Positions 45,226 through 53,892 of a stretch of DNA of 64,000 nt are shown here, in pieces; position 1 is the first letter of the stretch, and every line of letters begins with the position of its first letter. Below the pieces are notes generated by a model, which saw only the letters and a program-made list of their open reading frames with translations, ran no database searches and had not been told where the DNA came from. The position numbers were made by a program, and so were the translations under genes. Source of the DNA: Flavobacterium fontis (GTDB taxonomy: Bacteria > Bacteroidota > Bacteroidia > Flavobacteriales > Flavobacteriaceae); the NCBI RefSeq assembly GCF_900129405.1, contig NZ_FQVQ01000012.1, positions 45,912 through 109,911 on the forward strand, given 5' to 3'.

Positions 45226-46371
45226 CTAAAATCGCAACGCAAAACCTTGAGTAAACGGCAATACCTCAAACGTTTGGGCATAGACGCCTATCCCTTTGGT
45301 ATCCCCCTGTGAAAAATCAATTGCCCCATCGCGACGGGTCACTTTTTGTAAATAGCGGCGTGCCAATAGCGCCGCTTTCACGGTGGCTTCCGTTTGTAAG
45401 GAAAGAGGCAAATGCGAGAGCGTCCACCCCATAACTGCGGTGATAGACGAATCCTTTCGCGCTTTCGCGTCAAAAATCAACCAACTCCAACTCCCATCGG
45501 CATGCTGAAAAGGTAAGGCCGCGTCAACGAAAGCTCGCAACGCCTTTTCCAATTCCTGCTGACGGGCATGTCCCTCCGGAAGGGCATGGTACAATTCCAA
45601 CAATCCATAGCTATACCAGCCCAATCCACGGCCCCAACCAAACAATCCCACTGGAATTTTGGTCGCCACATGATAGGTATGGCAAGGAATGCCTCCGCTG
45701 GTCATCATCCCATATTGGTAAAACAACCCCCATTGGTCGAGTGCCAAAGTCAGGGCAGCTTCATCGTTAAACTTTTGTGCATAAACCGCCAAAAACGGAC
45801 ATATAAATCCTATCGTATCTACAAAACGATACCCACGCATGTGTGCTTTGTAGGCGACAGTACCATCTTCTCCTTTTAGCGAATGCAATAACGCCAACGA
45901 CTCCTCAAAGGCAGGTTGATAGCGCGTCACGTCGATCCACGGGATACGAATCACCGCATGCGAGAGCATTATCCAATCCGATTCTTTCGGAGGAGTCTTC
46001 CAAGTCCCTTGAGGGGTAAACAATCCGGCTACAAAACGACTAAGCTCGGCTTGCAAGGCCTTGTCTTGGGTACGCACCGCCACATCGGTCAACCCGATTA
46101 ACAAGGACGCTTTTTGCCAAACTTGTATGGTCGAACGCGAATAATTCCCGCGAAGCATATCCCACAAAATCAAACGACTCTGATCGGTCAACTTGGCGGT
46201 AGGCGTATGATACAACCACCGCAAGGCGCGCTTTTGAACAGCTTCTTGCCAAGAATCATCCTGTAAGCGTCCAATTTTGATACGACTTTGCCATACATAC
46301 AGATGGTGTAACGCATCGACTGCAAGAAAAACCAACGCAATAGCGAGTAATATAGAGAGCAATAGCATCAT
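45226..46371 (-). CDS. Glycoside hydrolase family 88/105-like protein
   Basis: This 381-residue protein has an N-terminal membrane anchor (MMLLLSILLAIALVFLAVDA) and an (alpha/alpha)6-barrel of the unsaturated glucuronyl/rhamnogalacturonyl hydrolase type. Recognisable tracts are RYQPAFEESLALLHSLKGED, VDTIGFICPFLAVYAQKFND, GIPCHTYHVATKIP and GWGRGLGWYSYGLLELYHAL. These enzymes normally cut the unsaturated uronic acid left by polysaccharide lyases. One inside a glycan synthesis operon, with ATGA coupling to a glycosyltransferase gene, is unusual and may point to trimming or turnover of the product, or to a lyase elsewhere. Confidence 0.82.
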   Translation of the reverse strand: MMLLLSILLAIALVFLAVDALHHLYVWQSRIKIGRLQDDSWQEAVQKRALRWLYHTPTAKLTDQSRLILWDMLRGNYSRSTIQVWQKASLLIGLTDVAVRTQDKALQAELSRFVAGLFTPQGTWKTPPKESDWIMLSHAVIRIPWIDVTRYQPAFEESLALLHSLKGEDGTVAYKAHMRGYRFVDTIGFICPFLAVYAQKFNDEAALTLALDQWGLFYQYGMMTSGGIPCHTYHVATKIPVGLFGWGRGLGWYSYGLLELYHALPEGHARQQELEKALRAFVDAALPFQHADGSWSWLIFDAKARKDSSITAVMGWTLSHLPLSLQTEATVKAALLARRYLQKVTRRDGAIDFSQGDTKGIGVYAQTFEVLPFTQGFALRF

Positions 46372-47564
46372 AGAGTGGTAGTTTCTATCCAGTGGTACAA
46401 TTTAGTAAGTTCTTCTTTTCCCACCGCAGCTTCCTGCCGAAGGTTTTCCGTAAGTTGTGAACGTAGCGCCGCATCGTCCAACAATTGCGCAATAGTTTCT
46501 GCCACCGCCTCTGGAGACATCTCCGCAATGAGTCCGTTGACCCCATGTGTAATTTGATCGGTCGCCGAGGGATAATGGGTTACAACGATAGGTTTGCCTA
46601 AAACTTTAGCCTCATCAATAGCAATCGATTTACCTTCATAACGCGAAGGTTGGGCATAAAGAGTAGCCTTTTGTAAGTATGGATAGGGATTGGCGCGTAA
46701 CCCCAAAAGGATAAAAATCTGTTCCAAACCATAGGCTTTGATCTTTTCTTCCAGCAGCGGACGATCGGGACCTTCCCCGATAATATACCAACGAAAGCGA
46801 TAGCCTTTGGCCACCAACAAAGCACAACTCTCAATAGCCTGATCAAAGGCTTTTTGCGACTGTAAGCGTCCAATACTCAATACCGTATGTCCGTCGAATT
46901 CCTCGGTTATGGGGGCTTCCGCCAAACGTTGAATCATCGATTTTGAAATCATATTATATTTCAAATGAATACGCGAACTGAGGTCGGGAAAGGTTTCTTT
47001 TAAAATGTGAACACAGGATTCCGAAATCGAAGCCAATACCTGCAATTGCTCAAAATAAGGCCGATCGAAAGCCGCTCGGAGTTGCAAATGCTGGTAATCG
47101 TTATGAATAAATCCAATTTTCACCGGCGCATGTACCTTTTCGACGATGTAGTATATGGGTGTTTTTTGCAAATAGGCAATAGCGGCATCGTAGGGTTCGT
47201 CCAAGGGCGGAATGACCGGAGCAATACACGGCCAAGTCAATTGCTCGCGCACCGTGGCAGGATACGATCCGCGTAAGGCTTTTTTCATGCGCATGCGCGC
47301 CCACAAAGGGCCAAAATCAAAATGAGTCAACGCATGGCGTACTACTTGGGCGATGGGCATGTCAAAAAATCGAAACCCATAGGGTTCGGGGAGCAAGCGC
47401 ACCGTATTGGGGACTTGATCCAAAAACAAACCCGAATGCGAAAACAACAATAAATCTACGTCATAGCGCGAATAATCCCATTCGTGCAGTAGAGAAACTA
47501 AGGCTTTTTCAGCGCCACCCGCCGATAGATTATTGATCACAAACAAAACCTTCTTTTTTCGCAT
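46368..47564 (-). CDS. Glycosyltransferase family 4
   Basis: This 398-residue GT4 enzyme starts at the ATG at 47564 (MRKKKVLFVINNLSAGGAEK). A TTG two codons upstream is unlikely. The donor domain has LSIGRLQSQKAFDQAIESCA, YIIGEGPDRPLLEEKIKAY and EX7E EGKSIAIDE, followed by KPIVVTHYPSATDQI. It is clearly related to the gene at 47602-48783, sharing GGAEKAL, YYIVEKV/SIYACVD-type and FDxxYFxQL blocks and SSRI. The two look like a tandem duplication. It overlaps the GH88-like gene by ATGA. Confidence 0.88.
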   Translation of the reverse strand: MRKKKVLFVINNLSAGGAEKALVSLLHEWDYSRYDVDLLLFSHSGLFLDQVPNTVRLLPEPYGFRFFDMPIAQVVRHALTHFDFGPLWARMRMKKALRGSYPATVREQLTWPCIAPVIPPLDEPYDAAIAYLQKTPIYYIVEKVHAPVKIGFIHNDYQHLQLRAAFDRPYFEQLQVLASISESCVHILKETFPDLSSRIHLKYNMISKSMIQRLAEAPITEEFDGHTVLSIGRLQSQKAFDQAIESCALLVAKGYRFRWYIIGEGPDRPLLEEKIKAYGLEQIFILLGLRANPYPYLQKATLYAQPSRYEGKSIAIDEAKVLGKPIVVTHYPSATDQITHGVNGLIAEMSPEAVAETIAQLLDDAALRSQLTENLRQEAAVGKEELTKLYHWIETTTL

Positions 47565-47601
47565 ACCCAACCGTATATCTTTATATTACATTCGTTAAAA
47601 C

Positions 47602-48783
47602 TTACGGAGCTAATAAAGCCGTAAACTGTTCTATTTCTTTGCCATACCGCTGACTTTCTTGCGCCAATTGGTCGGTCAGTTTTTGCTGTAATTCGGGCGA
47701 CTGCAGCACTTCAATAAGGGCATCTGCAATCGCTTCGGGTTGTTTGGCAACAATAATTCCGTTGACGCCCGAAGTAATTTGCTCAAAAACCACATCAAAA
47801 TCGGTAACCACAATCGGCTTTCTCAAAATCTTGGCTTCATTAACCGTATTGCTTTTGCCCTCATATAAAGAAGTCTGTACATAGACCGAACATTGTTGCA
47901 TGTAGGGATACGGGTTTTCTAATCGTCCTACTAAAATAAAATGATGGGTAAGTTGATACGCGGCTATTTGAGGTTCCAACTTCTGACGTTCACTTCCCTC
48001 GCCGATGATGTACCAACGCACGGGAATACCACGTTCTACCAAGATTTTACAGGCTTCCAAGGCTAAGAAATACCCTTTTTGAGCCTCCAATCGTCCCACG
48101 GTAACCAAGCTGACTTCCTTCGGATCGATGACTTGTTCGGCTCGGGAACGCTCCCAAATGGTTTCGGGAAACGTGACATTTTCAACGCAACGAATACGCG
48201 AGGACAAGGCCGGAAATTCGCGATGCAAAACGCCCTCCGATAGGGTACCGTTGGCACACAAATAATCCAATTGTTTAAAATAAGCCTCGTCAAAGGTTTT
48301 ATCCAAATTCAAAAAGGTGTAATCGACCCGAATGAATCCAATCTTTTTAGGCGCCGAAATGCAATCGACACAGGCGTAAATGGAGGTTTTTTCCAAAAAT
48401 CCGATGGCCACATCAAAAGTAGTGGTAGGCGGAGCAAGAAATTTCCGTAGGGCTTTCCAACTGTACTGCTCGGCTTGGTTGACGGGATAGCGTTTGGATA
48501 GCCAAGTAAACCATAGACGGTAAATCACCGAAAGCCACTGAAAGCGCAACAACCAATACAGCGTGGATCGAACCAATCCCTTGGAAAATTGGGTAAATTG
48601 GGGACCCGCATGCCAAATTGTAACGTTTTGGGGTACCTCAGGCATCAAAACCCCCGAAGGATCAAAAACCCACAAATGAAGGTCATACTGTTCTTCATCC
48701 AGCTTTTTCAATAGATTAATTAGCGCCTTTTCAGCACCGCCCATGTGTAAGCCCGGAATGATAAACAGCAACTTCTTTTTCAT
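47602..48783 (-). CDS. Glycosyltransferase family 4
   Basis: This is a 393-residue GT4 enzyme. It starts MKKKLLFIIPGLHMGGAEKA, with TVGRLEAQKGYFLALEACKI, YIIGEGSERQKLEPQIAAY and EX7E EGKSNTVNE, followed by KPIVVTDFDVVFEQI. The N-terminal half has a long segment between the two domains (about residues 85-125, YRLWFTWLSKRYPVNQAE) shared in layout with its neighbour at 46368-47564. The spacing to that paralogue is 37 bases, one of the longer gaps of the array. The stop codon is TAA. Confidence 0.88.
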   Translation of the reverse strand: MKKKLLFIIPGLHMGGAEKALINLLKKLDEEQYDLHLWVFDPSGVLMPEVPQNVTIWHAGPQFTQFSKGLVRSTLYWLLRFQWLSVIYRLWFTWLSKRYPVNQAEQYSWKALRKFLAPPTTTFDVAIGFLEKTSIYACVDCISAPKKIGFIRVDYTFLNLDKTFDEAYFKQLDYLCANGTLSEGVLHREFPALSSRIRCVENVTFPETIWERSRAEQVIDPKEVSLVTVGRLEAQKGYFLALEACKILVERGIPVRWYIIGEGSERQKLEPQIAAYQLTHHFILVGRLENPYPYMQQCSVYVQTSLYEGKSNTVNEAKILRKPIVVTDFDVVFEQITSGVNGIIVAKQPEAIADALIEVLQSPELQQKLTDQLAQESQRYGKEIEQFTALLAP

Positions 48784-48784
48784 A

Positions 48785-49939
48785 TTACAGACGTTTCAAA
48801 GCATCACCCGCCGACCACGACAGCGCTTGAATCTCGGGAATACGTTGCATCAACGCTTGACGGAGTTCATTTTCTTCACGAAGTAAAGCATCAAATTGCG
48901 CAATTAGCAAGTCGGTATCGGCTATTTGATCAATCGACAAAACCATGCGTTCGTAGCCAAACAAATCCTTGGCAATCCCTTTCGATTTAATACTGTAACC
49001 TAAGACTAAGGTAGGTACATAATTGGAATAGGCCGCAATCGTTGCATGGGTTCGAGCACCAATAAAAAAGCGCATACGAGCAATATAGCCCTTGTATTGA
49101 ATCGCATTGAGCGTATTGGGCAACAAAATAACCCGCGGTTCGGATGAAAAATGAGATTTGAATTCCTCCAAAACCGCATAATCATCATTTCCAGGAATAA
49201 TAACGTGGGGCGTCAAACAAACAGCCATATCGGTAGTCGCTAAAATGTGTTGTACCAAGGCCAAGGCCGCTGCTTTCGATTGTGGATTGCGTTGCCATAC
49301 GAGGGGACTGTAATTGAATCCCAGCGTATTTCCCTCCAACCAACCTTCGGGCAGAGGCAATAACTCTTTCTCCATGGTAAAAGCACCATCGGCACACAAC
49401 TGTACATTGGGAATCCCCGCTTCTTGAAGTGCGGCTTGGGTGAGCGTCTCCCGAACCAATAGCAAATCAAACTGTTTTAGGTCGGACACCTTCGCAGGAG
49501 ACAAATCCTCCGGACCTATCGATGCGCCCCAAAGAATTAATTTTTTTCCCGCTTTTTTGATTTCTCGATCTACCACATACAACCACGGTTGCTCACCGTA
49601 GCAATAGTTATCCCCACCAATCGACAAAAACAAATCGTACTGTGGAATTAAAGCCAGCAAGGCTTCATTTTGATAGCGGTGCATCGGAGAATCATCGCGA
49701 AACAACTTGACCGACAGCGCACTCTTCAACCAGGGAAGCGAATATTTGGCTATGGTTGTTCGTCGTACATCATGAATCGTTAGCGTCCCCTCAAAAAGGC
49801 GATCGGTATCGGGAGCCATAGAGGCCAATCCAAGGTGCGCTTCGGGCATACTTTTTTGAATAATACCAACGGCAGAGCGCACTATAGCCTCACAACCGCG
49901 ATTTAAACTTCCACCGTGATAAAATAAGAGTACTTTCAA
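48785..49939 (-). CDS. Polysaccharide pyruvyl transferase family protein
   Basis: This is a 384-residue protein of the WcaK/CsaB/polysaccharide pyruvyl transferase family. Typical segments are LLFYHGGSLNRGCEAIVRSA, LFLSIGGDNYCYGEQPWLYV, KLILWGASIGPEDL, LVRETLTQAALQEAGI, and the C-terminal HATIAAYSNYVPTLVLGYS followed by KSKGIAKDLFGYE. These enzymes add a ketal-linked pyruvate from phosphoenolpyruvate to a sugar, giving the polymer a negative charge. The start is a TTG at 49939, as it is the only early start and lies just behind the stop of the GT2 gene. The substrate sugar is unknown. Confidence 0.85.
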   Translation of the reverse strand: MKVLLFYHGGSLNRGCEAIVRSAVGIIQKSMPEAHLGLASMAPDTDRLFEGTLTIHDVRRTTIAKYSLPWLKSALSVKLFRDDSPMHRYQNEALLALIPQYDLFLSIGGDNYCYGEQPWLYVVDREIKKAGKKLILWGASIGPEDLSPAKVSDLKQFDLLLVRETLTQAALQEAGIPNVQLCADGAFTMEKELLPLPEGWLEGNTLGFNYSPLVWQRNPQSKAAALALVQHILATTDMAVCLTPHVIIPGNDDYAVLEEFKSHFSSEPRVILLPNTLNAIQYKGYIARMRFFIGARTHATIAAYSNYVPTLVLGYSIKSKGIAKDLFGYERMVLSIDQIADTDLLIAQFDALLREENELRQALMQRIPEIQALSWSAGDALKRL

Positions 49940-49940
49940 T

Positions 49941-50951
49941 TTATTTCGTTTTATTTTTATAATGACTATACCGTAAGGCCAAAAATAGCAGCCCTACTTG
50001 TTTCTTTTTCAATAAGGATAAAACCATTTGATAAAAACGCGACTGGCGCGCTACAAACGAGTCAGGCACTTCGTTCAAAGCTTGTTTTACCGCTGCATGA
50101 TGTGCCAATTTTCGTAAGGTACGCCATTGCGCCCAAAACGACAATCCATTCTCTTTTTTGGTATACAAGCCCAAACACATCAACACTTGTCGAAGGAACT
50201 TTTCGGACTGTAAGGCCTTGTAATTCGGGAGCGATTCCCAACCCGTTGGCGACTCGTAATCGTGCAAAGCCGCTTGAAAATAGTCGTGCTTCAAAAGATT
50301 ACGGGTAGCACTTCCGGCTACTTCACGGTAAAAATACCCACAATAGTCCAAAACCACTAGCGATTGGGCTTGCGAAACTACTTGCCGACCAAACACACCA
50401 TCTTCTCCCAACGCCTGCCCTACGGGAAAACGTATCGATTGTACCAGCGCACGGGCAAACAATTTGTTGCACACCGAATTCAACTGATTGCTTCGTAAAT
50501 AGGCGGGCCAAACCTCTTGGCGAATTTGTGCTGTATCGAACTTTTTATGCAAGGGCAAAGGCGGAACTTCTGCATACCATTGGCCCTGTAATTCGCGCTG
50601 AAAACCTGAAAAAACCACTTCACAATCGTAATTTTTGGCGGCCGATAACAATTGTTCCAAAAAATCGGGGGCCAAAGTATCGTCGACATCCATAAAAGCA
50701 ATGTAGTCGCCTTGAGCTAACGCAATTCCGGTATTTCGGGCGGCACTCACGCCTTGATTGGACTGCGAAATTACACGAAAACGGGGCTCGCGTGTTACCT
50801 TTTCCTGAAGCATTTGTTCGGTAGCATCGGTTGAACCGTCATTCACAAATACGGCTTCAAAATCGGTATGGGTTTGTGCCTCCAAGGTAGCCCAACAAGA
50901 GGCCAAGTGGGAAGCCGCATTATATACCGGTATGAGAATACTAACGAGCAC
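49941..50951 (-). CDS. Glycosyltransferase family 2
   Basis: This is a 336-residue GT-A enzyme. It starts MLVSILIPVYNAASHLASCW at a GTG (50951), with AVFVNDGSTDATEQMLQEKV, SNQGVSAARNTGIALAQGDY and the DXD motif IAFMDVDDTLAPDF. The second half holds LGEDGVFGRQVVSQAQSLVV. It is the first of three consecutive GT2 genes (to 52976) that look alike in their first 110 residues. A 58-base spacer upstream carries a possible promoter. The donor is unknown. Confidence 0.88.
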   Translation of the reverse strand: MLVSILIPVYNAASHLASCWATLEAQTHTDFEAVFVNDGSTDATEQMLQEKVTREPRFRVISQSNQGVSAARNTGIALAQGDYIAFMDVDDTLAPDFLEQLLSAAKNYDCEVVFSGFQRELQGQWYAEVPPLPLHKKFDTAQIRQEVWPAYLRSNQLNSVCNKLFARALVQSIRFPVGQALGEDGVFGRQVVSQAQSLVVLDYCGYFYREVAGSATRNLLKHDYFQAALHDYESPTGWESLPNYKALQSEKFLRQVLMCLGLYTKKENGLSFWAQWRTLRKLAHHAAVKQALNEVPDSFVARQSRFYQMVLSLLKKKQVGLLFLALRYSHYKNKTK

Positions 50952-50975
50952 GTATACTATTTTTTGACCGTCGGG

Positions 50976-51007
50976 TAAAGATACAAATTACCGTGGGTCG
51001 GATTCAA
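50976..51007 (-). promoter_or_regulatory. Possible promoter TTG-N21-TATCTTTA
   Basis: In the 58-base spacer before the GT2 gene at 49941-50951, the minus strand has TTG (51005-51007) then, after 21 bases, TATCTTTA (50976-50983), which differs from TAnnTTTG at the last base. The distance to the GTG start is 24 bases. The mismatch at the conserved G makes it weak. Confidence 0.3.
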
Positions 51008-51009
51008 CT

Positions 51010-52017
51010 TCATTTTTTATTTCGAGGCAAAAGGTATTGCTTTAGGCGCCACAACAACGTACGTAGGCGTTGCTTCCATCGTAAACCGTGTTGAATGAGC
51101 CAAAAAACGACATACGGACGGTGAATCGCTGGATAGGTTGCCGACAATTGCACCAAAAGGGATTCCTTCTGATGTTCCCGCACCCAACGGGTAATATCGT
51201 TAAAATAACTAGCCTTTAGCGAATACACCAAATGATGCATAGCGATTCGATCGAGGAACAGAAAAAGTTGGGCGTCAAAATAGTGTGAGGCCTCTTTATG
51301 CTCCAAAAAATGGGCTTTTTGAAAGTCTACAATTTCATCCAACGCCTTCCGAAAACCGCGATAGGCTTTATCTGTTTTAACTGCTTTGGTGGCCGAATTG
51401 CCCCGAAGCAAATACCGATAATACGGAAGCGAACAGTAACTGACGCGTTGCGCAAACGCTTGAACTTTTAGATTAAAAACCGTATCCTCTCCAATGGGAA
51501 TTCCATGGGGAAAGCGAATAGTCCCTACACACGATGCACGATAAAACGTAGCTGGAAAAGAACGTCTTGGATGAGAAAAACCATCGCAAACAACATTATC
51601 TTCTCCGGTTGTCCAATCCAAACCGCGGGGTTGTTGTGTTTCATCGACGGCTTGAATATGGGTATACAAAACATCCAAATCGGCTGCTTCAAAGCGTTCC
51701 AAAACAGCATGCAAACTGTTGGGTTCAAGAGCATCATCCGAATCGACAAAGGTAATCACACGACCACGGGCCCGATCCAATCCGGCATTCCGAGCGGCTG
51801 ACACTCCTTGATTTTCTTGATGTAGGGCAATGATTTGTGGATACCTTTGGGCATAGCGATCTAGAATGGCCGCACAGCCGTCGGGGGAACCGTCGTTAAT
51901 GACCAGCACTTCATAATCAGAAGGAGAAAGCGATTGCGTCACTATCGATTGAAGACAGGACTCCAAATAGGGCTCCACATTATAAACAGGGACAATAATA
52001 CTCAATCGTAAACTCAT
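51010..52017 (-). CDS. Glycosyltransferase family 2
   Basis: This 335-residue GT-A enzyme starts at the ATG at 52017 (MSLRLSIIVPVYNVEPYLES), which forms an ATGA overlap with the next GT2 gene upstream. A TTG at 52023 is less likely. Motifs: YEVLVINDGSPDGCAAILDR, ENQGVSAARNAGLDRARG and the DXD motif ITFVDSDDALEPNS. The C-terminal half has GIPIGEDTVFNLKVQAFAQR and basic helices. It is the middle member of three tandem GT2 genes. Confidence 0.88.
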   Translation of the reverse strand: MSLRLSIIVPVYNVEPYLESCLQSIVTQSLSPSDYEVLVINDGSPDGCAAILDRYAQRYPQIIALHQENQGVSAARNAGLDRARGRVITFVDSDDALEPNSLHAVLERFEAADLDVLYTHIQAVDETQQPRGLDWTTGEDNVVCDGFSHPRRSFPATFYRASCVGTIRFPHGIPIGEDTVFNLKVQAFAQRVSYCSLPYYRYLLRGNSATKAVKTDKAYRGFRKALDEIVDFQKAHFLEHKEASHYFDAQLFLFLDRIAMHHLVYSLKASYFNDITRWVREHQKESLLVQLSATYPAIHRPYVVFWLIQHGLRWKQRLRTLLWRLKQYLLPRNKK

Positions 52018-52976
52018 CGCCAAGACACCAGGGTTACATATCCCTTGGAGGAATAATTATACATAAGTTTCAACAACCATTTCCATTTGGAATGGCGAAA
52101 GGCATCCCCTGTCAGCTTGCGCTTTGGGAGTACTGCCTTGATTTCTTGCACTAAAGCCAGCTGTCGTTCTGGGGTATCGGATGTTTTTAAATACTTTTCC
52201 AACAAACCGAAAAGATTACGTTCGTAGGCTTCGCATTTTTGTTGCAAAAACGAGGCATCCAAATCGGTAATCCCACGCAGAAGCTGAATTAAATTCAGAT
52301 ACGACCGAATTCGCTTGGCAACATTTTCATATTGTGTCGAGGTAATAATACTCCCCGGGCGACGTCGGTAATAATACAAGGCTTGTGGCAATTTGTAGAT
52401 TTCCGTCACTTTTCCAAACAACGAAAAGTTCAAATAATCATCTTCATGCAATTGTCCTTCTTTGAAGCGAAATCCTTGCGCTGTAAACAACGAACGTTGG
52501 TACAAAAAACTCCAAGCTCCCGTAAAAAAGAAATGGGACTGTAGTATAAACTCCCGTCCCGAACAAAGGGGAATGGACTGTAGGTATTGGGCCTCCGAAT
52601 AGGTATCGGTAGCTTCCCAATAATCGATATGGGAAAAAGCAATCATTTGAGCAGGTTGCCGTTCTATGGCCTCCATCAAAATCGAAAGCGCTTGCGGTGC
52701 GATCCAATCGTCGCTATCGACAAACCAAATATAGTCGCCGGTGGCCGCTTCCAAACCGGTGTTTCGGGCGGCACTCAACCCGCCATTTTCACGCGTAAGG
52801 ATTCGTATGCGGTGGTCTTGGGCAGCCCATCGCGACAAAATCGCTGGCGAATCATCGGTAGCGCCATCGTTGACTGCAATGATTTCGAGCGGCCCTTTGT
52901 ACTGGGTGACACTGGTCAAGCATGCCTCCAAATAGGACGCTACGTTATAGACCGGGATGACGATAGACAACTGCAT
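52014..52976 (-). CDS. Glycosyltransferase family 2
   Basis: This is a 320-residue GT-A enzyme. It begins MQLSIVIPVYNVASYLEACL, with EIIAVNDGATDDSPAILSRW, ENGGLSAARNTGLEAATGDY and the DXD motif IWFVDSDDWIAPQALSIL. The acceptor side shows QLHEDDYLNFSLFGKVTEIY. It resembles the two following GT2 genes in its first third, and a shared origin is likely. It lies next to the GT-D gene with one base between stop and start. Confidence 0.88.
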   Translation of the reverse strand: MQLSIVIPVYNVASYLEACLTSVTQYKGPLEIIAVNDGATDDSPAILSRWAAQDHRIRILTRENGGLSAARNTGLEAATGDYIWFVDSDDWIAPQALSILMEAIERQPAQMIAFSHIDYWEATDTYSEAQYLQSIPLCSGREFILQSHFFFTGAWSFLYQRSLFTAQGFRFKEGQLHEDDYLNFSLFGKVTEIYKLPQALYYYRRRPGSIITSTQYENVAKRIRSYLNLIQLLRGITDLDASFLQQKCEAYERNLFGLLEKYLKTSDTPERQLALVQEIKAVLPKRKLTGDAFRHSKWKWLLKLMYNYSSKGYVTLVSWR

Positions 52977-52977
52977 T

Positions 52978-53892
52978 TTACACTCCTATTTTCATTAGTA
53001 TACTTTGCTCATACGATTCGCGGTAAGCCGCAGGGATAGCATAATCTGCTTGCTCGGAGGTTTCACTCACAAAGCGGCCCTCCAGCGGGATTTTATGCGT
53101 TGCTTTTTGCAACATCCACATATATTCAACATCGACATGCCCGATATCAACGGCCCAACAACCCCGACACGCCAAATCATAACTCATTGCCGTGGCAGTA
53201 GGTCCTAAGGCCAATAAAATCAATTTATCTTTCCCATGCTGTACGGCAGCTTCAAGAATAGCATCGTAGTGTACAAAAGCATTGGTTGAGGGTCCCAAAA
53301 TACGGTGTAAGGAAGCGGCATTGGCAAACAAATCATTGCCAACCCCCAAGCGTGAAAATTCGCCTTCTACCACCAGCACTTCGCGTTTTTCCCAAATCGT
53401 TTTGAGTTGTTGTGCCAAATGAAACGCGCGTTTTTTATCTTCGAGGCCTAAATAAAATCGGGAAATCCCTGCATTGCCATACAACCGTTGAGGATGTAAT
53501 AACGATTTTAATTTAGCCCCATGGGTATTTAAATACCGTACCCAAAAATACTTGGACGACAGCTGTTCGCCTCCCAAAGAATGTAAGGGTCCGGGAATAG
53601 CGACAATAAGGTCATCGCGTTCGGCCGTCAAGGCCTCTTGCAAAATACGTCCCAAACGATCGTCATTGGCTTGATAATGCGGTTTGGAGACTTTTAGAAT
53701 ATTATTGAATTCGCCATCGCCATAACGGGTAATACTTTTTTGTTCTTGGGCAATGAGGCGAATCGTTTCTTCTAAAGAAAGGACGCGATAACGAGGTAGA
53801 CCCGCACGTTGCGCTCGGGTACGCCAAGCCCAATAGGCAAATTCTACCTGAGGGAAACGACGGAAAAACGACTGCATCAAACCTCGTATCAT
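52978..53892 (-). CDS. GT-D fold glycosyltransferase (SP_1767/DUF1792-like)
   Basis: This 304-residue protein starts at the ATG at 53892 (MIRGLMQSFFRRFPQVEFAY), giving an ATGA overlap with the acyltransferase-3 gene. A start at 53961 would lie inside that gene. The mark of the GT-D family is SITRYGDGEFNNILKV (about residue 68), with SLGGEQLSSKYFWVRYL, LVVEGEFSRLGVGNDLF, LILLALGPTATAMSYDLACR and AVDIGHVDVEYMW at the end. GT-D enzymes transfer a sugar to partly built glycans in Gram-positive adhesin glycosylation. Its role here is probably a late sugar transfer, by inference. Confidence 0.85.
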   Translation of the reverse strand: MIRGLMQSFFRRFPQVEFAYWAWRTRAQRAGLPRYRVLSLEETIRLIAQEQKSITRYGDGEFNNILKVSKPHYQANDDRLGRILQEALTAERDDLIVAIPGPLHSLGGEQLSSKYFWVRYLNTHGAKLKSLLHPQRLYGNAGISRFYLGLEDKKRAFHLAQQLKTIWEKREVLVVEGEFSRLGVGNDLFANAASLHRILGPSTNAFVHYDAILEAAVQHGKDKLILLALGPTATAMSYDLACRGCWAVDIGHVDVEYMWMLQKATHKIPLEGRFVSETSEQADYAIPAAYRESYEQSILMKIGV

